This document shows positions 1-10,695 of a stretch of DNA of 64,000 nt, one piece after another. Origin of the DNA: Cryptomeria japonica (taxonomy: Eukaryota > Streptophyta > Pinopsida > Cupressales > Cupressaceae). The translations under genes and the position numbers were made by a program. Location of the stretch: the NCBI RefSeq assembly GCF_030272615.1, contig NC_081405.1, positions 476,166,008 through 476,230,007 of the forward strand, given 5' to 3'. The notes beneath the pieces are model-generated. The model saw nothing but the letters and a program-made list of their open reading frames with translations, ran no database searches and was not told the origin of the DNA. Numbering within the stretch: position 1 is the stretch's first letter; every line of letters begins with the position of its first letter.

Positions 1-172
1 CTTTCAATAGGTTACATAGTTAGGGTAGAAGTGTGTCAAATTCCCTAGTACACTTCTTTATCTGATCTTCAAAGAATTTTTACTTTTCAATTTCTACCTT
101 ATTCTTCAAAGTCTCTTCCTTTATTTGCTCAATAGTCACTGTGTTCTCAGTGATGTATTTACACAAAGTATT
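1..172 (-). pseudogene. TRG-2 ORF2, C-terminal segment (continues off left edge)
   Basis: Read on the minus strand, this stretch matches the ORF2 of TRG-1 at about 5195-5345: the coiled-coil part with EIEK, a KK-C run and the phrase FDTLLP. It is the continuation of the minus-strand reading frame that stops abruptly at 6786; TRG-1 was inserted between the two halves. The remaining C-terminus, 3' UTR and 3' LTR of TRG-2 must lie beyond the left edge. The function of ORF2 is unknown. Confidence 0.8.
168..172. repeat. Target site duplication of TRG-1, left copy
   Basis: GTATT directly before the TGTTGG start of the 5' LTR. The partner GTATC follows the 3' LTR at 6786-6790. There is one mismatch in five, and removing TRG-1 plus one copy restores the reading of TRG-2 against its paralog. 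Confidence 0.75.
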
Positions 173-987
173 TGTTGGCATATGCACACTCCAATGAGAC
201 ATTATATGTGATTGAAGGTTTTTTCATTGATGGAAACCTTGCAATCCTATGGCACCAGCAAAGACATTATACCAGCATCAGCAGATCACACTCTACATCA
301 GCACTCAAGACACTGACACTGGCACAGAAGAAAGGAAGTATACCGGCACAGAGGCCGATAGGATTTTTGTTATATAATATTTTGTTTATTATTGTAAGCC
401 AACTTGACAAATTGTAAGCCAACTTGGCAAATTGTAAAATGACTCTTATATCTAAAGAGATCATTGTAGACATTTTGTAGAGTGAAGAATGTGAAGTAGA
501 AGCATTAAGGAAAATATTAGGCAGACCTACTGTGCGAAATATAGGTCAAAGGGTATATGTAAAGAAAAGAGCACGAACTAGTATTGAATTAGGCATTGAA
601 GATTCTATTGTAAAGCAGTACAAGATATTGGATTTGTATAATCCTTATTGTAAGTCAGTGAGACTTCCCATTGAGCAATGAGCTCTAGGCAGTTGGCCTT
701 CCTGCATGTGCAGGCCCCTATTGTAAGTAATATTCTCTTATTGGCCAATGAGTGAATATTGTGGGTCACAAATCCCACTGAGGTTTTTCCCACACCGGGT
801 TTCCTCATTAACATCTTGTGTTATGGTGTACTTTTCATGTGGATGTACTTGATTCTGTTTATTGCATTATTTCTTGCATACCGGTACATTGTTATATTAT
901 GTTCTGCATGTTTTACGTTAAGAAATTCTAATCACCAGTTAGATACTGATTCACCCCCCTCTCTCAGTATCTGTGGGACCCTTAACA
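173..987 (+). repeat. TRG-1 5' LTR
   Basis: Begins TGTTGGCATATGC and ends TTAACA just before the primer site. It repeats at 5996-6785. It contains the U5 block GGTTTTTCCC followed by GGGTTTCC near 785-803 and a pyrimidine tract after GATTCACC near 950. The TATA region near 446 (TTATATCTAAAG) is weaker than in the 3' copy. Confidence 0.92.
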
Positions 988-988
988 A

Positions 989-1002
989 TTGATATCAGAG
1001 CC
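989..1002 (+). other. TRG-1 primer binding site (initiator Met tRNA)
   Basis: TTGATATCAGAGCC follows the LTR end. The usual plant site is TGGTATCAGAGCC, so one base has changed. The site defines the inner end of the 5' LTR. Confidence 0.85.
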
Positions 1003-1058
1003 TAGTCCTCTATTTTCAGAAGCCTAGCAGCTTGACGAAGACCTTGACACTGGTAAAG

Positions 1059-2216
1059 ATGGAAAATCAGATGAAGCAACTTGAAGGAGCTCTTACAAAC
1101 TATGATGCAGAGAAATTGAAAAATATCAAATTAGAAGATGATTTAAGGGCAGCTCAAGATATCATTCAAGAACTTCAAGAAAATTTTACTGTTGCAAGAA
1201 ATAAGAGAAGAGAACTTTGTGAAAAATTACAAAATGAGAATGATGAAAAGGAATCACTTAATGATATGATAAGCAAGTTGAAACAAGAGATCATGACAAC
1301 AAAAAATGAAACGTAGAATATGACTATGAGATTTTGCAAAGAGATTGAGGATAGGAAGAAGAATGAAGAAGAATTGACCAGAAGACTAAGTGATGCAGCA
1401 AATGAGAATGCAAGACTTAGCTATAAAAATGACATGTTGAAGACAAATCTGATGCATACTCAGAATGACTCAAATGAACTGATGAGACAAAAAGAAATCT
1501 TGGAAAGAGAACGGGAAACTGCAAATCAACACAAAGAAAAATTCAAGAAAAGCTCAGAGGAACTTGGCACCTTGCTGAAGAATAAAAAACCTAAAGGTGA
1601 CACTTCTGGAATTGGCTTTGAAGTTGGTGAAAGCTCTGGTACTACAAATACTCAGGATCATAACAAACCAGTAAGACAACCTAATGCTTATAAATTCAAT
1701 GGAAAATGCTTTAACTGTAATAAGTATGGTCATAGAGCAAATGAATGTAGATCTAGAAATTATCAAAATATCAACACACCCACCGGTCAATGTTCTAAAT
1801 GAAACAAAGTAGGTCACAACTCTGAAAACTTTAGAATGAATGTGAGATGTTATGTTTGTGGAAGATTTGGACATTTATCTAATCAATGCAGAACACAAAC
1901 CAGCATAGGTTATGGGAAAGCTATTCAGAAGAATAATGTAACTTGTTATGCATGTAACAAGATTGGGCATATTGCTAAATTTTGTATAAGTAAAGGAACA
2001 CCGGTAGACAACAAAAGTTTTAGCTTGAAAGGTAAAGAAAAAGTTGAAGAGGTTAAGCAAGAATTCTCAAAACAATGGATTAGAAAAGTTGATCTAAATA
2101 TTGGGAATACTCCTCCATCGGTAGATCAAACCAATGCTTCACCAGTAGGACAGAGTGATGCTTCATCGAAAGGACAGAGCAGTGCTCCACCGGTAGGAAG
2201 TTCTTCATCTAATTGA
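1059..2216 (+). pseudogene. TRG-1 gag-like ORF: coiled coil plus four zinc knuckles
   Basis: One frame of about 386 codons starting at the ATG at 1059. Residues 1-190 are charged heptad-like sequence (KLKNIKLEDDL, ERERETANQHKEK), predicted to be coiled coil. Four CX2CX4HX4C-type knuckles follow at residues 217 (CFNCNKYGHRANEC), 245 (its second Cys is replaced by a stop and its last Cys by Phe), 264 (CYVCGRFGHLSNQC) and 296 (CYACNKIGHIAKFC). The C-terminus is rich in Ser, Pro and Gly and ends in SSSSN. In-frame stops lie at 1314 (TAG) and 1800 (TGA); no frameshift is seen. By family logic it would assemble particles and bind RNA. The capsid-like region has no recognisable Copia UBN2 signature, so the link to Gag rests on the knuckles and position. 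Confidence 0.8.
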
Positions 2217-2517
2217 AGAAAATTTCCTTGAGGGTTTAGCAATCTAATGACACATGTGCTATTATTCCCTCGGTTAAGATAAGAAGTTGAAAAATTACTT
2301 ATTACCGGCAAACAATGTTAAGTAAGTACTTAACCGGCATGCAATTAATGTGGTAGATGGTGAAAAGACATTATAAAATCAAGGTTTTGGCTCCATTTTA
2401 TTTCACTGAGATTTCAAATTTTCGAAGAGCACGAAGACTCTGAGCTAAGGCATTTCGAGCAAGAAGCAAGCACACTCCAATAAATCATCCATCCAAGGTA
2501 GTAAAAGGTATTTAATC
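2217..2517 (+). other. TRG-1 spacer between gag and ORF2
   Basis: No ORF. It contains the conserved stretch GGTTTTGGCTCC near 2383, which is also found upstream of ORF2 in TRG-2. It ends with GTAAAAGGTATTTAATC before the ORF2 start, a leader closely matched in TRG-4 near 63950. The conserved leader may reflect a promoter, a splice acceptor or an IRES-like requirement for ORF2; this is untested. Confidence 0.6.
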
Positions 2518-5500
2518 ATGGCATCCACCTCTACAATTGAATACATAGCAAACCCTACTGTTGTTGAAGTAATAAAAAGACCTAGGCACGTATTTCAGTT
2601 AGTTCTTGAGATAGAAAAGAAGGATGATACCTTAGGTGCTTTTTCTTAAATTCCTAAGGGAGTTGTATATGCTGAAGACCCCAAAATGTACTTCCACTGC
2701 AACATTGAAGAGTTAGGAGATGAGAAAATTAAAACCATGTATAAAACTATGATATGTGATAATACCGACAATGTTAAAGATGAACACAAGATCATTGAGA
2801 CCCTAGGATTTACAAAAATCCTTAGCATTCCTAAATTTCCAAAGGATGTGATTAGGATAGTTTTAAGTAGGGTACATGGAGAATTTTTCTGGTTAGATGC
2901 AATCCATAAGATCACCAAGGAAGCTATGAAAGTTGTCACATGACTACCGGCCACCGGTAAAAGACCTGATAAAACCAAGAAGGTTTCCAATGACCTAGTT
3001 ATAGACCTAATTGGTGCAACATTTGACAAGAGGTCTCTAAGGGTTAAAGATGTAAAAGATATCAATGTAAGATTCATCAGTATGATATTAGGGTATAAAG
3101 CTACTCATGCTAATAGACTTAATTCAGTTTCAAGCTTATGCGTTAAGAGTGCTTATGATATGGTAATAGATAATGCAAAAATTGACATATGTGAATGGTT
3201 AAAGGATGAATTAATTGACAATCTTGGAAAGATCAAGAAGGACAAGAAAGGAATTTTCATATTTGGAAATTTGTTGGTATGCCTAATGCTACACATAAAA
3301 AAATAGTTTCTTGGTATAGGTTACAAAGAACTTGGATATGACATACTGGTAGGCCAACAATTGACTGAACTATTCATTACCATGGGTGAGAACAAGGAAA
3401 ACAATATTAATGACTTCTTTCAAGCATTAAAATCCAAAATGAAGAAAAGAGTAAGGTTATCATAGAAGATTGTAGACAAATACAAAGATGATATATGCTT
3501 TGTCGTCAAGAAAGATGAAATCTTGATGGAAGCAGTCATCCCAAGGACAGTTTGGGTAATCGAGATGGGCTATGAAACAGATGATCACATAGTTGAAACA
3601 TATGCTTAAGCACTTCTGGAAGCCCCTAGAGAACCAAAAGAAATAATATTTGGTAGTGCTGAAACCATAGAAAGCCAAATTCAATCAAAGAAAAGAGTGA
3701 AAAAGGTTGAGGCAGTTGTAAGGAAAGGGTCTAGACAAGCAAAAGCCATTAATGAAGATGTATTGAAGAAAACTAGCATAACAGAGGATGAGTTAGTAGC
3801 TCCATAGCTTGAAACTCACCTATCACCGGTAGGTACTTCTTCAGGAAGTGGCATGCCTGCAACTTTTGAAAGAGTTGTAAGGAAAAGAGATCCCTCACTA
3901 GCAACCACACCTTCACCTAGGAGGACAAGGCAAAAGCAACAAGCAATGAGATCTCGGGTTAGAAAGACCACACCAAAGAAGAAACCGACACCCAAGAAGA
4001 AGAAAAGGACAAACAAAGACTTGGCTCCTCTTGATATACTACTGAATGAAATCATAGAGGAAGGTAAACTGAAGAACATAGAGAAAATATATGACACTCT
4101 AACAGCTGATGAAAAAGACCAAGTTGAAAACAGTGTTATATTGCACATGGATATGTACAAGAAATTTTTGATGGAAGTAGTCAATGAAATTCCTGATGAA
4201 TTATTCAAAAGAATAGAGGCAAGAAGACAGGTAGTAATAGAATTGGATAAGAAAATAAAAATTGATAAGTTACTTGTTGTATATCTAGTAAACTCTCCAC
4301 AAGAAATTGATGATTTGATTGTAAAGGCCAACCGGTCAATATTCTCTACTACACACCGACATATTTCACTAATGGCGGGAAGAGTTAATGAAGTGACATA
4401 GGAAATAGAAGATGGATGGGATATATTTCTAGTTGAGAAAGTAAAACAAGAAGAGTACAAGAACCCCAAACCTATAAAGGTATATCAGAAAGATAGAGAC
4501 AAGGGGAAAGGTAAAGTTGGTGGACCACCAAGTATCAAGGTTAGAGACAACTTACCCCCACCTTCTTTAAATACTCCATTGGTAAAAATAACAACTACTG
4601 AAGATCAACTGGCAACTGAGAGTATGGATATAGAGGATAATAATCCTAATCTTGAAGTCCTATATACTGTGAATGTTGATACTCAGAAGATCAACATAGT
4701 AGTAGACAAAGATACAACTGTTAAGTCAAATATGGCTAGTGAGCCTCCGGTAGCAGGGGAAACAGATAAACCGACAGAAGATAAAGAGCAAAAGGTAGAG
4801 ACTGAGACATAGACTGAGGCAATGAAACATACAGAGAAACAAACAAAGCTAAAGGCTCTAGAACAACAACAACCGGAATAGGTACATAGGGAAACAGTGC
4901 CACCAGCAACTAGTGAAGTAGGAAAACCAGTGCTTAAAGAAGTGCAGACACAAACAGACCTACCAAAGGTCAATACAAGCTTGGTTACTTCCACCGGTAC
5001 TCAGATTGTTGGATCATCATCAGGATATAAATCAACAAATGTGACTGAGGTGTTATTAGATTCTATCAAGAAAATAACCGACTGCAGCTCACAAGCTTAC
5101 AAAGCAATTGATGATTCCATACCATTTTTGAAGGTAATTGCTCCCATCTGTAATATAGATAACAAAGATTCTTTAGGACAATTGGATACATTGTGTAAAT
5201 ATATCTTAGAAAACATTAAGAAAATAAAGGAAGATTCAGTAAAGGATAAGGTAGAAATTGAAAAACATAAATTCTTTGATGAGCAAATAAAGAAGTGTAA
5301 TAGAGATTTTGACACACTTCTACCAGAACTATGTAATTTGTTGAAAGAATACAAAAATCTGTATAAAGATACCTGTAAAACAAACTTTTTGATTGTAGAT
5401 ATTGACAAGAAAATGAGCAAGGTATAGGATGAGATAAATAAACTTGCAGACAGCTTTGTCAACTCACCTGATACACTATCAGTTTTTGAAGAGAAGATAG

Positions 5501-5796
5501 CAAATTTTGAGGAAGAACTACTCAAATTGGAAAGAGAGAAAGAAAGAATAATAAATAAGGCAAAACATTTGAGATCTAAACTAAGTCCAAGATTGGACTA
5601 TCTAGCATCTCTGTGGAAGGAAATTTCAGAGGTATTAATATAGGGAAGCAAAACACTGGCAGAGCATTTGCAGCATCTCACCGGTACAGTGAAGAGAACA
5701 AAGACAACAATAAAGGATAACAAGAAGTTTATGGATAGTATAAACTTGATTTTGGGAGACCTTTTTCAAATTATAACTACCCAGCTACAAGGTTGA
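2518..5796 (+). pseudogene. TRG-1 ORF2, large protein of unknown function
   Basis: One frame of 1,093 codons from the ATG at 2518 (MASTST) to the TGA at 5794. I recognise no family. Residues 1-430 look globular (MILGYKATHANRLNS near 189, IDICEWLKDEL near 220, AVIPRTVWV near 340). Residues 450-500 are strongly basic (TPKKKPTPKKKK). Residues 500-620 are helical. About 650-800 is low-complexity and acidic. About 820-1092 is coiled coil, for example KLEREKERIINKAK. Eleven in-frame stops are present (2647, 2941, 3304, 3463, 3607, 3805, 4399, 4810, 4879, 5425, 5641) but no frameshift. Homologs are TRG-2 (close), TRG-3 (remote but collinear) and the start of one in TRG-4. No DDE, DED or YxDD motif was found. 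An env-like or second structural protein is possible but unproven. Confidence 0.75.
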
Positions 5797-5983
5797 AACC
5801 ATAAACTCTACTAACATCTTGACAACCTTTGTGATTGATGCCAAAGGGGGAGTAGTGGGATGAGAAAATTCAAATCACAGGAATCATATGCTCAGGGGGA
5901 GCACACACATTTTTGGTAACATTTTTTGACTACACATTTTTGGATACTTTTTGAAATTTCTCATGAGTGTTGCCATCAATTCT
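5797..5983 (+). other. TRG-1 3' UTR with a second polypurine block
   Basis: No ORF. The phrase GATGCCAAAGGGGGAG occurs at about 5838-5853 and a further CAGGGGGAGCAC near 5895, both resembling the true polypurine tract at 5984. The same duplication of purine blocks occurs in the 3' UTRs of the Copia elements in this window. Confidence 0.7.
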
Positions 5984-5994
5984 AAAGGGGGAGA
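5984..5994 (+). other. TRG-1 polypurine tract
   Basis: AAAGGGGGAGA one base before the TGTTGG start of the 3' LTR. This is the expected plus-strand primer position. Confidence 0.88.
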
Positions 5995-5995
5995 T

Positions 5996-6785
5996 TGTTG
6001 GCATATGCACACTCCAATGAGACATTATATGTGATTGAAGGTTTTGTCATTTATGGCAACCTTGCAATCCTATGGCACTGACAAAGACATTATACTGGCA
6101 TCAGCAGATCACACTCTACACCGGCACCAACACAGAAGAAAGGAAGTATACTGGAACAGAGGCTGATAGGATTTTTGTTATATAATATTTCATTTATTAT
6201 TGTAAGCCAACTTGGTAAATTGTAAAATGACTCTTATATATAAAAGAGATCATTGTAGACATTTTGTAATGTGAAGAATGTGAAGAATGTGAAGTAGAAG
6301 CATTAAGGAAAATATTAGGCAGACCTAATGTGTGAAATATAGGTCAAAGGGTATATGTAAAGAACAGAGCAGGAACTAGTACTGAATCAGGCGTTTAAGA
6401 AGCTATTGTAAAGCAGTACAAGATATTGGATTTGTATAATCCTTATTATAAGTCAGTGAGACTTCCCATTGAGCAGTGAGCTCTAGGCAGTTGGCCTTCC
6501 TGCATGTGCAGGCCCCTATTGTAAGTAATATTCTCTTATTGGCCAGTGAGTGAATATTGTGGGTCACAAATCCCACCGAGGTTTTTCCCACATTGGGTTT
6601 CCTCATTAACATCTTGTGTTATGGTGTACTTTTCATGTGGATGTACTTGATTCTGTTTATTGCATTATTTCTTGCATACCGATACATTGTTATATTATGT
6701 TCTGCATGTTTTAAGTTAAGAAATTCTAATCACCAGTTAGATACTGATTCACCCCCCCCTCTCAGTATCTGTGGGACCCCTAATA
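5996..6785 (+). repeat. TRG-1 3' LTR
   Basis: Repeats 173-987 with scattered differences. It starts TGTTGGCATATGC. The outer end reads CCTAATA where the inner copy reads CTTAACA, so the terminal CA has become TA. Confidence 0.9.
6235..6246 (+). promoter_or_regulatory. Candidate TATA box in TRG-1 3' LTR
   Basis: TATATATAAAAG lies about 240 bases into the LTR, upstream of the shared U5 block. TRG-2 keeps a similar TATATATAAGAG on the minus strand near 9885. The position is plausible for an LTR promoter; no transcript evidence is available. Confidence 0.5.
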
Positions 6786-9381
6786 GTATCAAGTTTTCCT
6801 AAAGAATATTTATTGTCTATGTTACAGTTAGGAGCAATTACCTTCAAAATTGGGATTGTGTCATCTATAGCTTTATAAGCTTGTGAACTATAGTCTGTTA
6901 TCCTTTTGATTGAATCTAAGAGTACTTCAGTTACATTTGTTGATTTGTGGCCTGCGGAGGAGGAACCAACATTCTGAATTCCGTCGGTGGAGGAAGTAAC
7001 CAAGCTTGTTGTGACCTTTGGTAGGTCTATTTGTGTTTGTATTTCCTTAAGCAATGGTTTGTGTACTTCTTCTGTTGTCGGTTGTACTATTTCCTCATGA
7101 CTCTGTTCCTGTAACTGTTCCTATTCTGGAGCCTTTTGCTCTTCTTGTTTCTCTGTCTGTTCTCTTGTGTTATTATTTGTCATTTTCTCTTGTGTTTGAT
7201 TAGTATGCTCAGTTACCGGTGGCTTACTAGCCATGTCTGTCTTACCAATTGTATCTTTATCTACCACAATGTTGATCTTTTGTGTATCAACATCTACTGT
7301 GTATAAGACTTCAGGATTAGGATTGACATCCTCTACATCCATACTTTCAACTGGCAATTGATCTTCTGTAGTTGTTGTTACTGGCGATGTAATCAAAGGA
7401 GGTGGGGGTAAGTTGTCTTTTACTTTGATACTTGGAGGTCCACCAACCTTTCCTTTTCCTTTGTCTCTCTCCTTTTGATATACCTTTATTGGTTTGGGGT
7501 TCCTGTATTCTTCCTGTTTTTCTTTCTCAACAAGAAATATGTCCCATGCATTTTTTGTTTCTTTAGTTACCTCATTAACTCTTCGAACCATTAAAGCAAT
7601 ATGTCAGTGTGCAGTAGAGTATACTGACCGGTTGGCTTCAGCAATTAAGTCATCTATCTCCTTAGGTGATTTGACTGGATAAACAGCTAGTAACTTTTCA
7701 ATTTTGATTTTCTTATCAAGCTCTATAACAACTTGTCTTCTTGCTTCCAATCTTTTGAACAGTTCATCTAGTACTTCATTTATCACTTCCATCAAAAACT
7801 TCTTATACATGTCCATGTGCAAAATAACACTATTTTCCACTTGTTCTTTTTCATCTGCTATCAAAGTGTCATAGACCTTTCCTATGTTTTTGAGTTTCCC
7901 TTCCTCTATAATTTCATTTAGCAATATGTCAAGAGAGGCCAAGTTTTGTTTTGTTCTCTTCTTATTCTTGGGTGTCAGTTTCTTCTTTGATGTAGTCTTT
8001 TTAACTAGAGATCTTACTGCTTTCTATTTTTGTCCAGTTCTCCTAGGTGAGGGTGTGGTTGCCGGTGAAGGATCTCTTTTCCTTACAACTTTTTTGAAAG
8101 TTGTAGGCATGTCACTCTTCGAAGAAGTGCCTACCGGTGATAGGTGAGTCTCAGGCTATAGAGTTCCTAACTCATCCTTAGTGATATCAGTTTGCTTTAA
8201 TACATCTTCTTTAATAGCCTTTGCCTATCTAGAACCTCTTATCACAACTGCCTCAACCTTTTTCACTCTCTTCTTAGATTGAATTTTATTTTCTATAGTC
8301 TCAGCACTACCAAATACTTCTTCCTTTGGTTCGTTTGGTGCTTCCAGAAGTGCTTTAGCATAAGTCTCAATTATATGATCATTTGTCTCATAGCCCATCT
8401 TTGTTACCCAGATTGTTCTTGGGATGACTGCTTCCATCCAGATCTCATCCTTTTTTATTACAAAACATATATCATCCTTGTACTTGTCAACAATTTTTTG
8501 TGATAATCTGATTCTCTTCTTCATTTTGGCCTTAAGTGCTTGAAAGTATTCATGGATATTCTTCTGTTTGTCTTCACCCATGTTGTTGAATAGTTTTGTC
8601 AACTGTTTTCCTACTGGTATATCAAATCCAAGTACTTTATAGCCTATACCGGGAACCTATTTGGTTATGTGTAGCATCAAGCAGATTACCAAATCTAAAA
8701 GTTCATTTCTTATCTTTCTTTATCTTGCCTAAGTTGTCAATTAACTCATCTTTTAACCATTCACATATGTCAATTTTCACATTGTCTATAACTATATCAT
8801 AAGCACTCTTAATGCATAAACTTGAAACTGAGTTAAGTCTATTTGCATGAGTAGCTTTATACCCTAAAATCATGCTAACAAATCTCACATTTGTATCTGT
8901 TAAATCATTTACCCTCAGGGACCTTCTGTCGGATGTTGCACCAGTTAGTTTAGTTACTAGGTCATTTGAGACGTTCTTAGTCTTGTCTGGTCTTTTACCG
9001 ATGGACGGTAACCCTGTGATAGCTTTCACAGCTTAAGACTATCCTAATCACATCCTTGGGAAATTCAGGAATGCAGAGGATTTCAGTAAATCCTAGGGTT
9101 TCAATGACTTTATGTTCCGGTTTTACATTTCTAAAATTATCACATATGATAGATTTATACATTGTTATGATCTCTTCATCTCCCAATTCCTCTATGTTAC
9201 AGTGAATGTAAATTCTGGGGTCTTCAGCATAAACAACTCCTTTTGGTATTTGAGAGAAAGCACCTACATTGTCATCTTTCTTTGCTACCTTAGGAACTAG
9301 TTGAAATATGGGCATAGGGTGTTTTATAACCTCGACTACAGTAGGGTTTGCTATATATTCAAGTGTAGAGGTGGATGCCAT
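6786..9381 (-). pseudogene. TRG-2 ORF2, N-terminal three quarters, interrupted by TRG-1
   Basis: Starts at the ATG at 9379-9381 (MASTSTLEY) and parallels TRG-1 ORF2 to the phrase SLGKLDT at the TRG-1 insertion point. From 8602 to 6786 the frame is continuous, with stops including 8225, 8156-8158 and 7118-7120. The N-terminal part is damaged by frameshifts, and about 50 bases are missing near 9030, where TRG-1 has the segment before ITKEAMKVVT. The basic block, helical region, acidic linker and QTQIDLPKV segment are all recognisable. The sequence resumes at 172-1. The stops at 8158 and 7120 coincide with stops in TRG-1. Function unknown. Confidence 0.78.
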
Positions 9382-9540
9382 GGTGATAAATACCTTTTTT
9401 TGCCTTTGGATGGATTGATTGCTTGAAATGTTTTGCCTCTTTGCTTGAAATCCCTTAGCTCTGTAAATTTTGCTCTCTACGAATATTTGAAATCATGGTG
9501 AGATGAAATGGAGCCAAAACCACAAATTTATAGTGTTTAT

Positions 9541-10135
9541 TTAATGAGGAAACCTGGTGTGGGAAAAACCTTGGTGGGATTTGTGACCCACAATATTCAC
9601 TTACTAGCCAATAAGAGAATATTACTTACAAGAGGGGCCTGCACATGCAGGAAGGCCAATTGCCTAGAGCTCACTGCTCAGTGGGAAGTCTCACTGACTT
9701 ACAATGTGGATTATAAAAATCCAATATCTTGTACTGATTTGCAATAGCATCTATAATGCCAGATCTAGTACCGATTTCTGCTCTATTCTTTACATAAAAC
9801 CTTTAACCTATATTTCGCATAATAGGTCTGCCTAATATCTTTTTCTTCTTCGCTTACAAAATGTCTACAATGATCTCTCTTATATATAAGAGTCATTTTA
9901 CAACTTGCCAAGTCGACTTACAAATTTTTTACAATAATATACAAAATATAATATATCAAAAATCTTGTCGGCCTCTATGCTGGTGTCGGTGCCAATGTAG
10001 AGTGTGATTTGTTGATGCTGGTGAACTATCTTGCTGGTGTAATGCCTTGCTAGTTCCATAGGATTGTAAGGTTGCCATCAATGACAAAACCTTCAATCAC
10101 CTACAATGTCTCATTGGAGTGTGCATATGCCAATA
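9541..10135 (-). repeat. TRG-2 5' LTR, 3' end deleted
   Basis: On the minus strand it begins TATTGGCATATGC (TRG-1 has TGTTGG) and runs to GGTTTCCTCATTAA, where it breaks off and joins the sequence that precedes ORF2. TRG-1 has about 1.55 kb between these two points, containing U5, primer site and gag. The element is therefore an internal deletion derivative. Confidence 0.82.
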
Positions 10136-10420
10136 GTTAACTCATCAAAAAATCAAATACCGGTTAGAACAGTCAATACCGGATGGAACAAAACATGTGA
10201 TCCATTGTCCTGGAATCTTTCGCTTGATCTCCATCTTCATCTTCATCTTCATTTTGATGTTGACTTAGTGTAGCCATAGGTTATCTCTTAAGAACATACC
10301 GGTTGACAATGTAAAATAAATGAAGTTACACTGGTAGTCAATGTAATTATATGTGTGTGTGAGAGTGTTTCATCAATGACAACAAGTGATGAATACATTC
10401 CAATCATCATCAAGCCAACA
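10136..10420 (-). repeat. TRG-3 3' LTR, first 285 bases
   Basis: Minus-strand start TGTTGGCTTGATG at 10420, directly after the polypurine tract. It matches 16438-16739 of the 5' LTR and is cut at 10136 by TRG-2. The rest should lie left of the window. Confidence 0.85.
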
Positions 10421-10695
10421 ATCTCCCCCTTTGGCATTGATGGCAACACTTAGAAAATTTAGAGTAATACAATACCGCTAAGTGTGGATACACAACATAT
10501 TTACACATGTGCTCATACTCCCCTTTAATGCAATACTCCCCCTTAAACCATGCATAAATACAAAATTTTCAAAAGAACACATACATATTATTACTCCCCC
10601 TTTGACAACAATGCCAAAATGATAAAGTAAAATATATACATATATATAGAAAATGTGTATCAAAGTGTTCAACATTTATTACAACTTTAAAAAGT
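10421..10695 (-). other. TRG-3 polypurine tract and 3' UTR
   Basis: The minus strand reads GCCAAAGGGGGAGAT at 10421-10435, next to the LTR. A second block, TGTCAAAGGGGGAGT, lies near 10590-10606 and weaker purine runs lie near 10525-10550. No ORF. A short (TA)n run lies near 10632. Confidence 0.78.

Larger units (their letters stand above)
173..6785 (+). mobile_element. TRG-1, complete non-autonomous LTR retrotransposon (gag + ORF2, no pol)
   Basis: The order is 5' LTR 173-987, primer site 989-1002, gag-like ORF 1059-2216, ORF2 2518-5796, polypurine tract 5984-5994, 3' LTR 5996-6785. The two LTRs, the initiator-Met primer site and a 5-bp target duplication show an ordinary LTR retrotransposon of Copia type. 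No protease, integrase, RT or RNase H motif is present in any frame, and the space is filled by the two ORFs. Each ORF is a single frame broken only by stop codons. It is inserted head-on into the ORF2 of a relative, TRG-2. The layout fits the known class of terminal-repeat retrotransposons that carry GAG only, except for the long extra ORF2. Confidence 0.9.
6786..10135 (-). mobile_element. TRG-2, pol-less LTR element (right part; left part at 1-172 and beyond)
   Basis: Minus-strand relative of TRG-1. Its 5' LTR is at the right (9541-10135) and is followed almost directly by ORF2; the U5 end, primer site and gag are missing. It is inserted in the 3' LTR of TRG-3: the flank GTTAACTCATC at 10136 matches the intact TRG-3 LTR at about 16438. 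Its 3' LTR and left target duplication lie off the window. Confidence 0.82.

Noticed and set aside
3816-4469. Long minus-strand ORF across TRG-1 ORF2
   Set aside because: A shadow of the real plus-strand frame, which has homologs in three other elements; the antisense frame is not conserved as protein.
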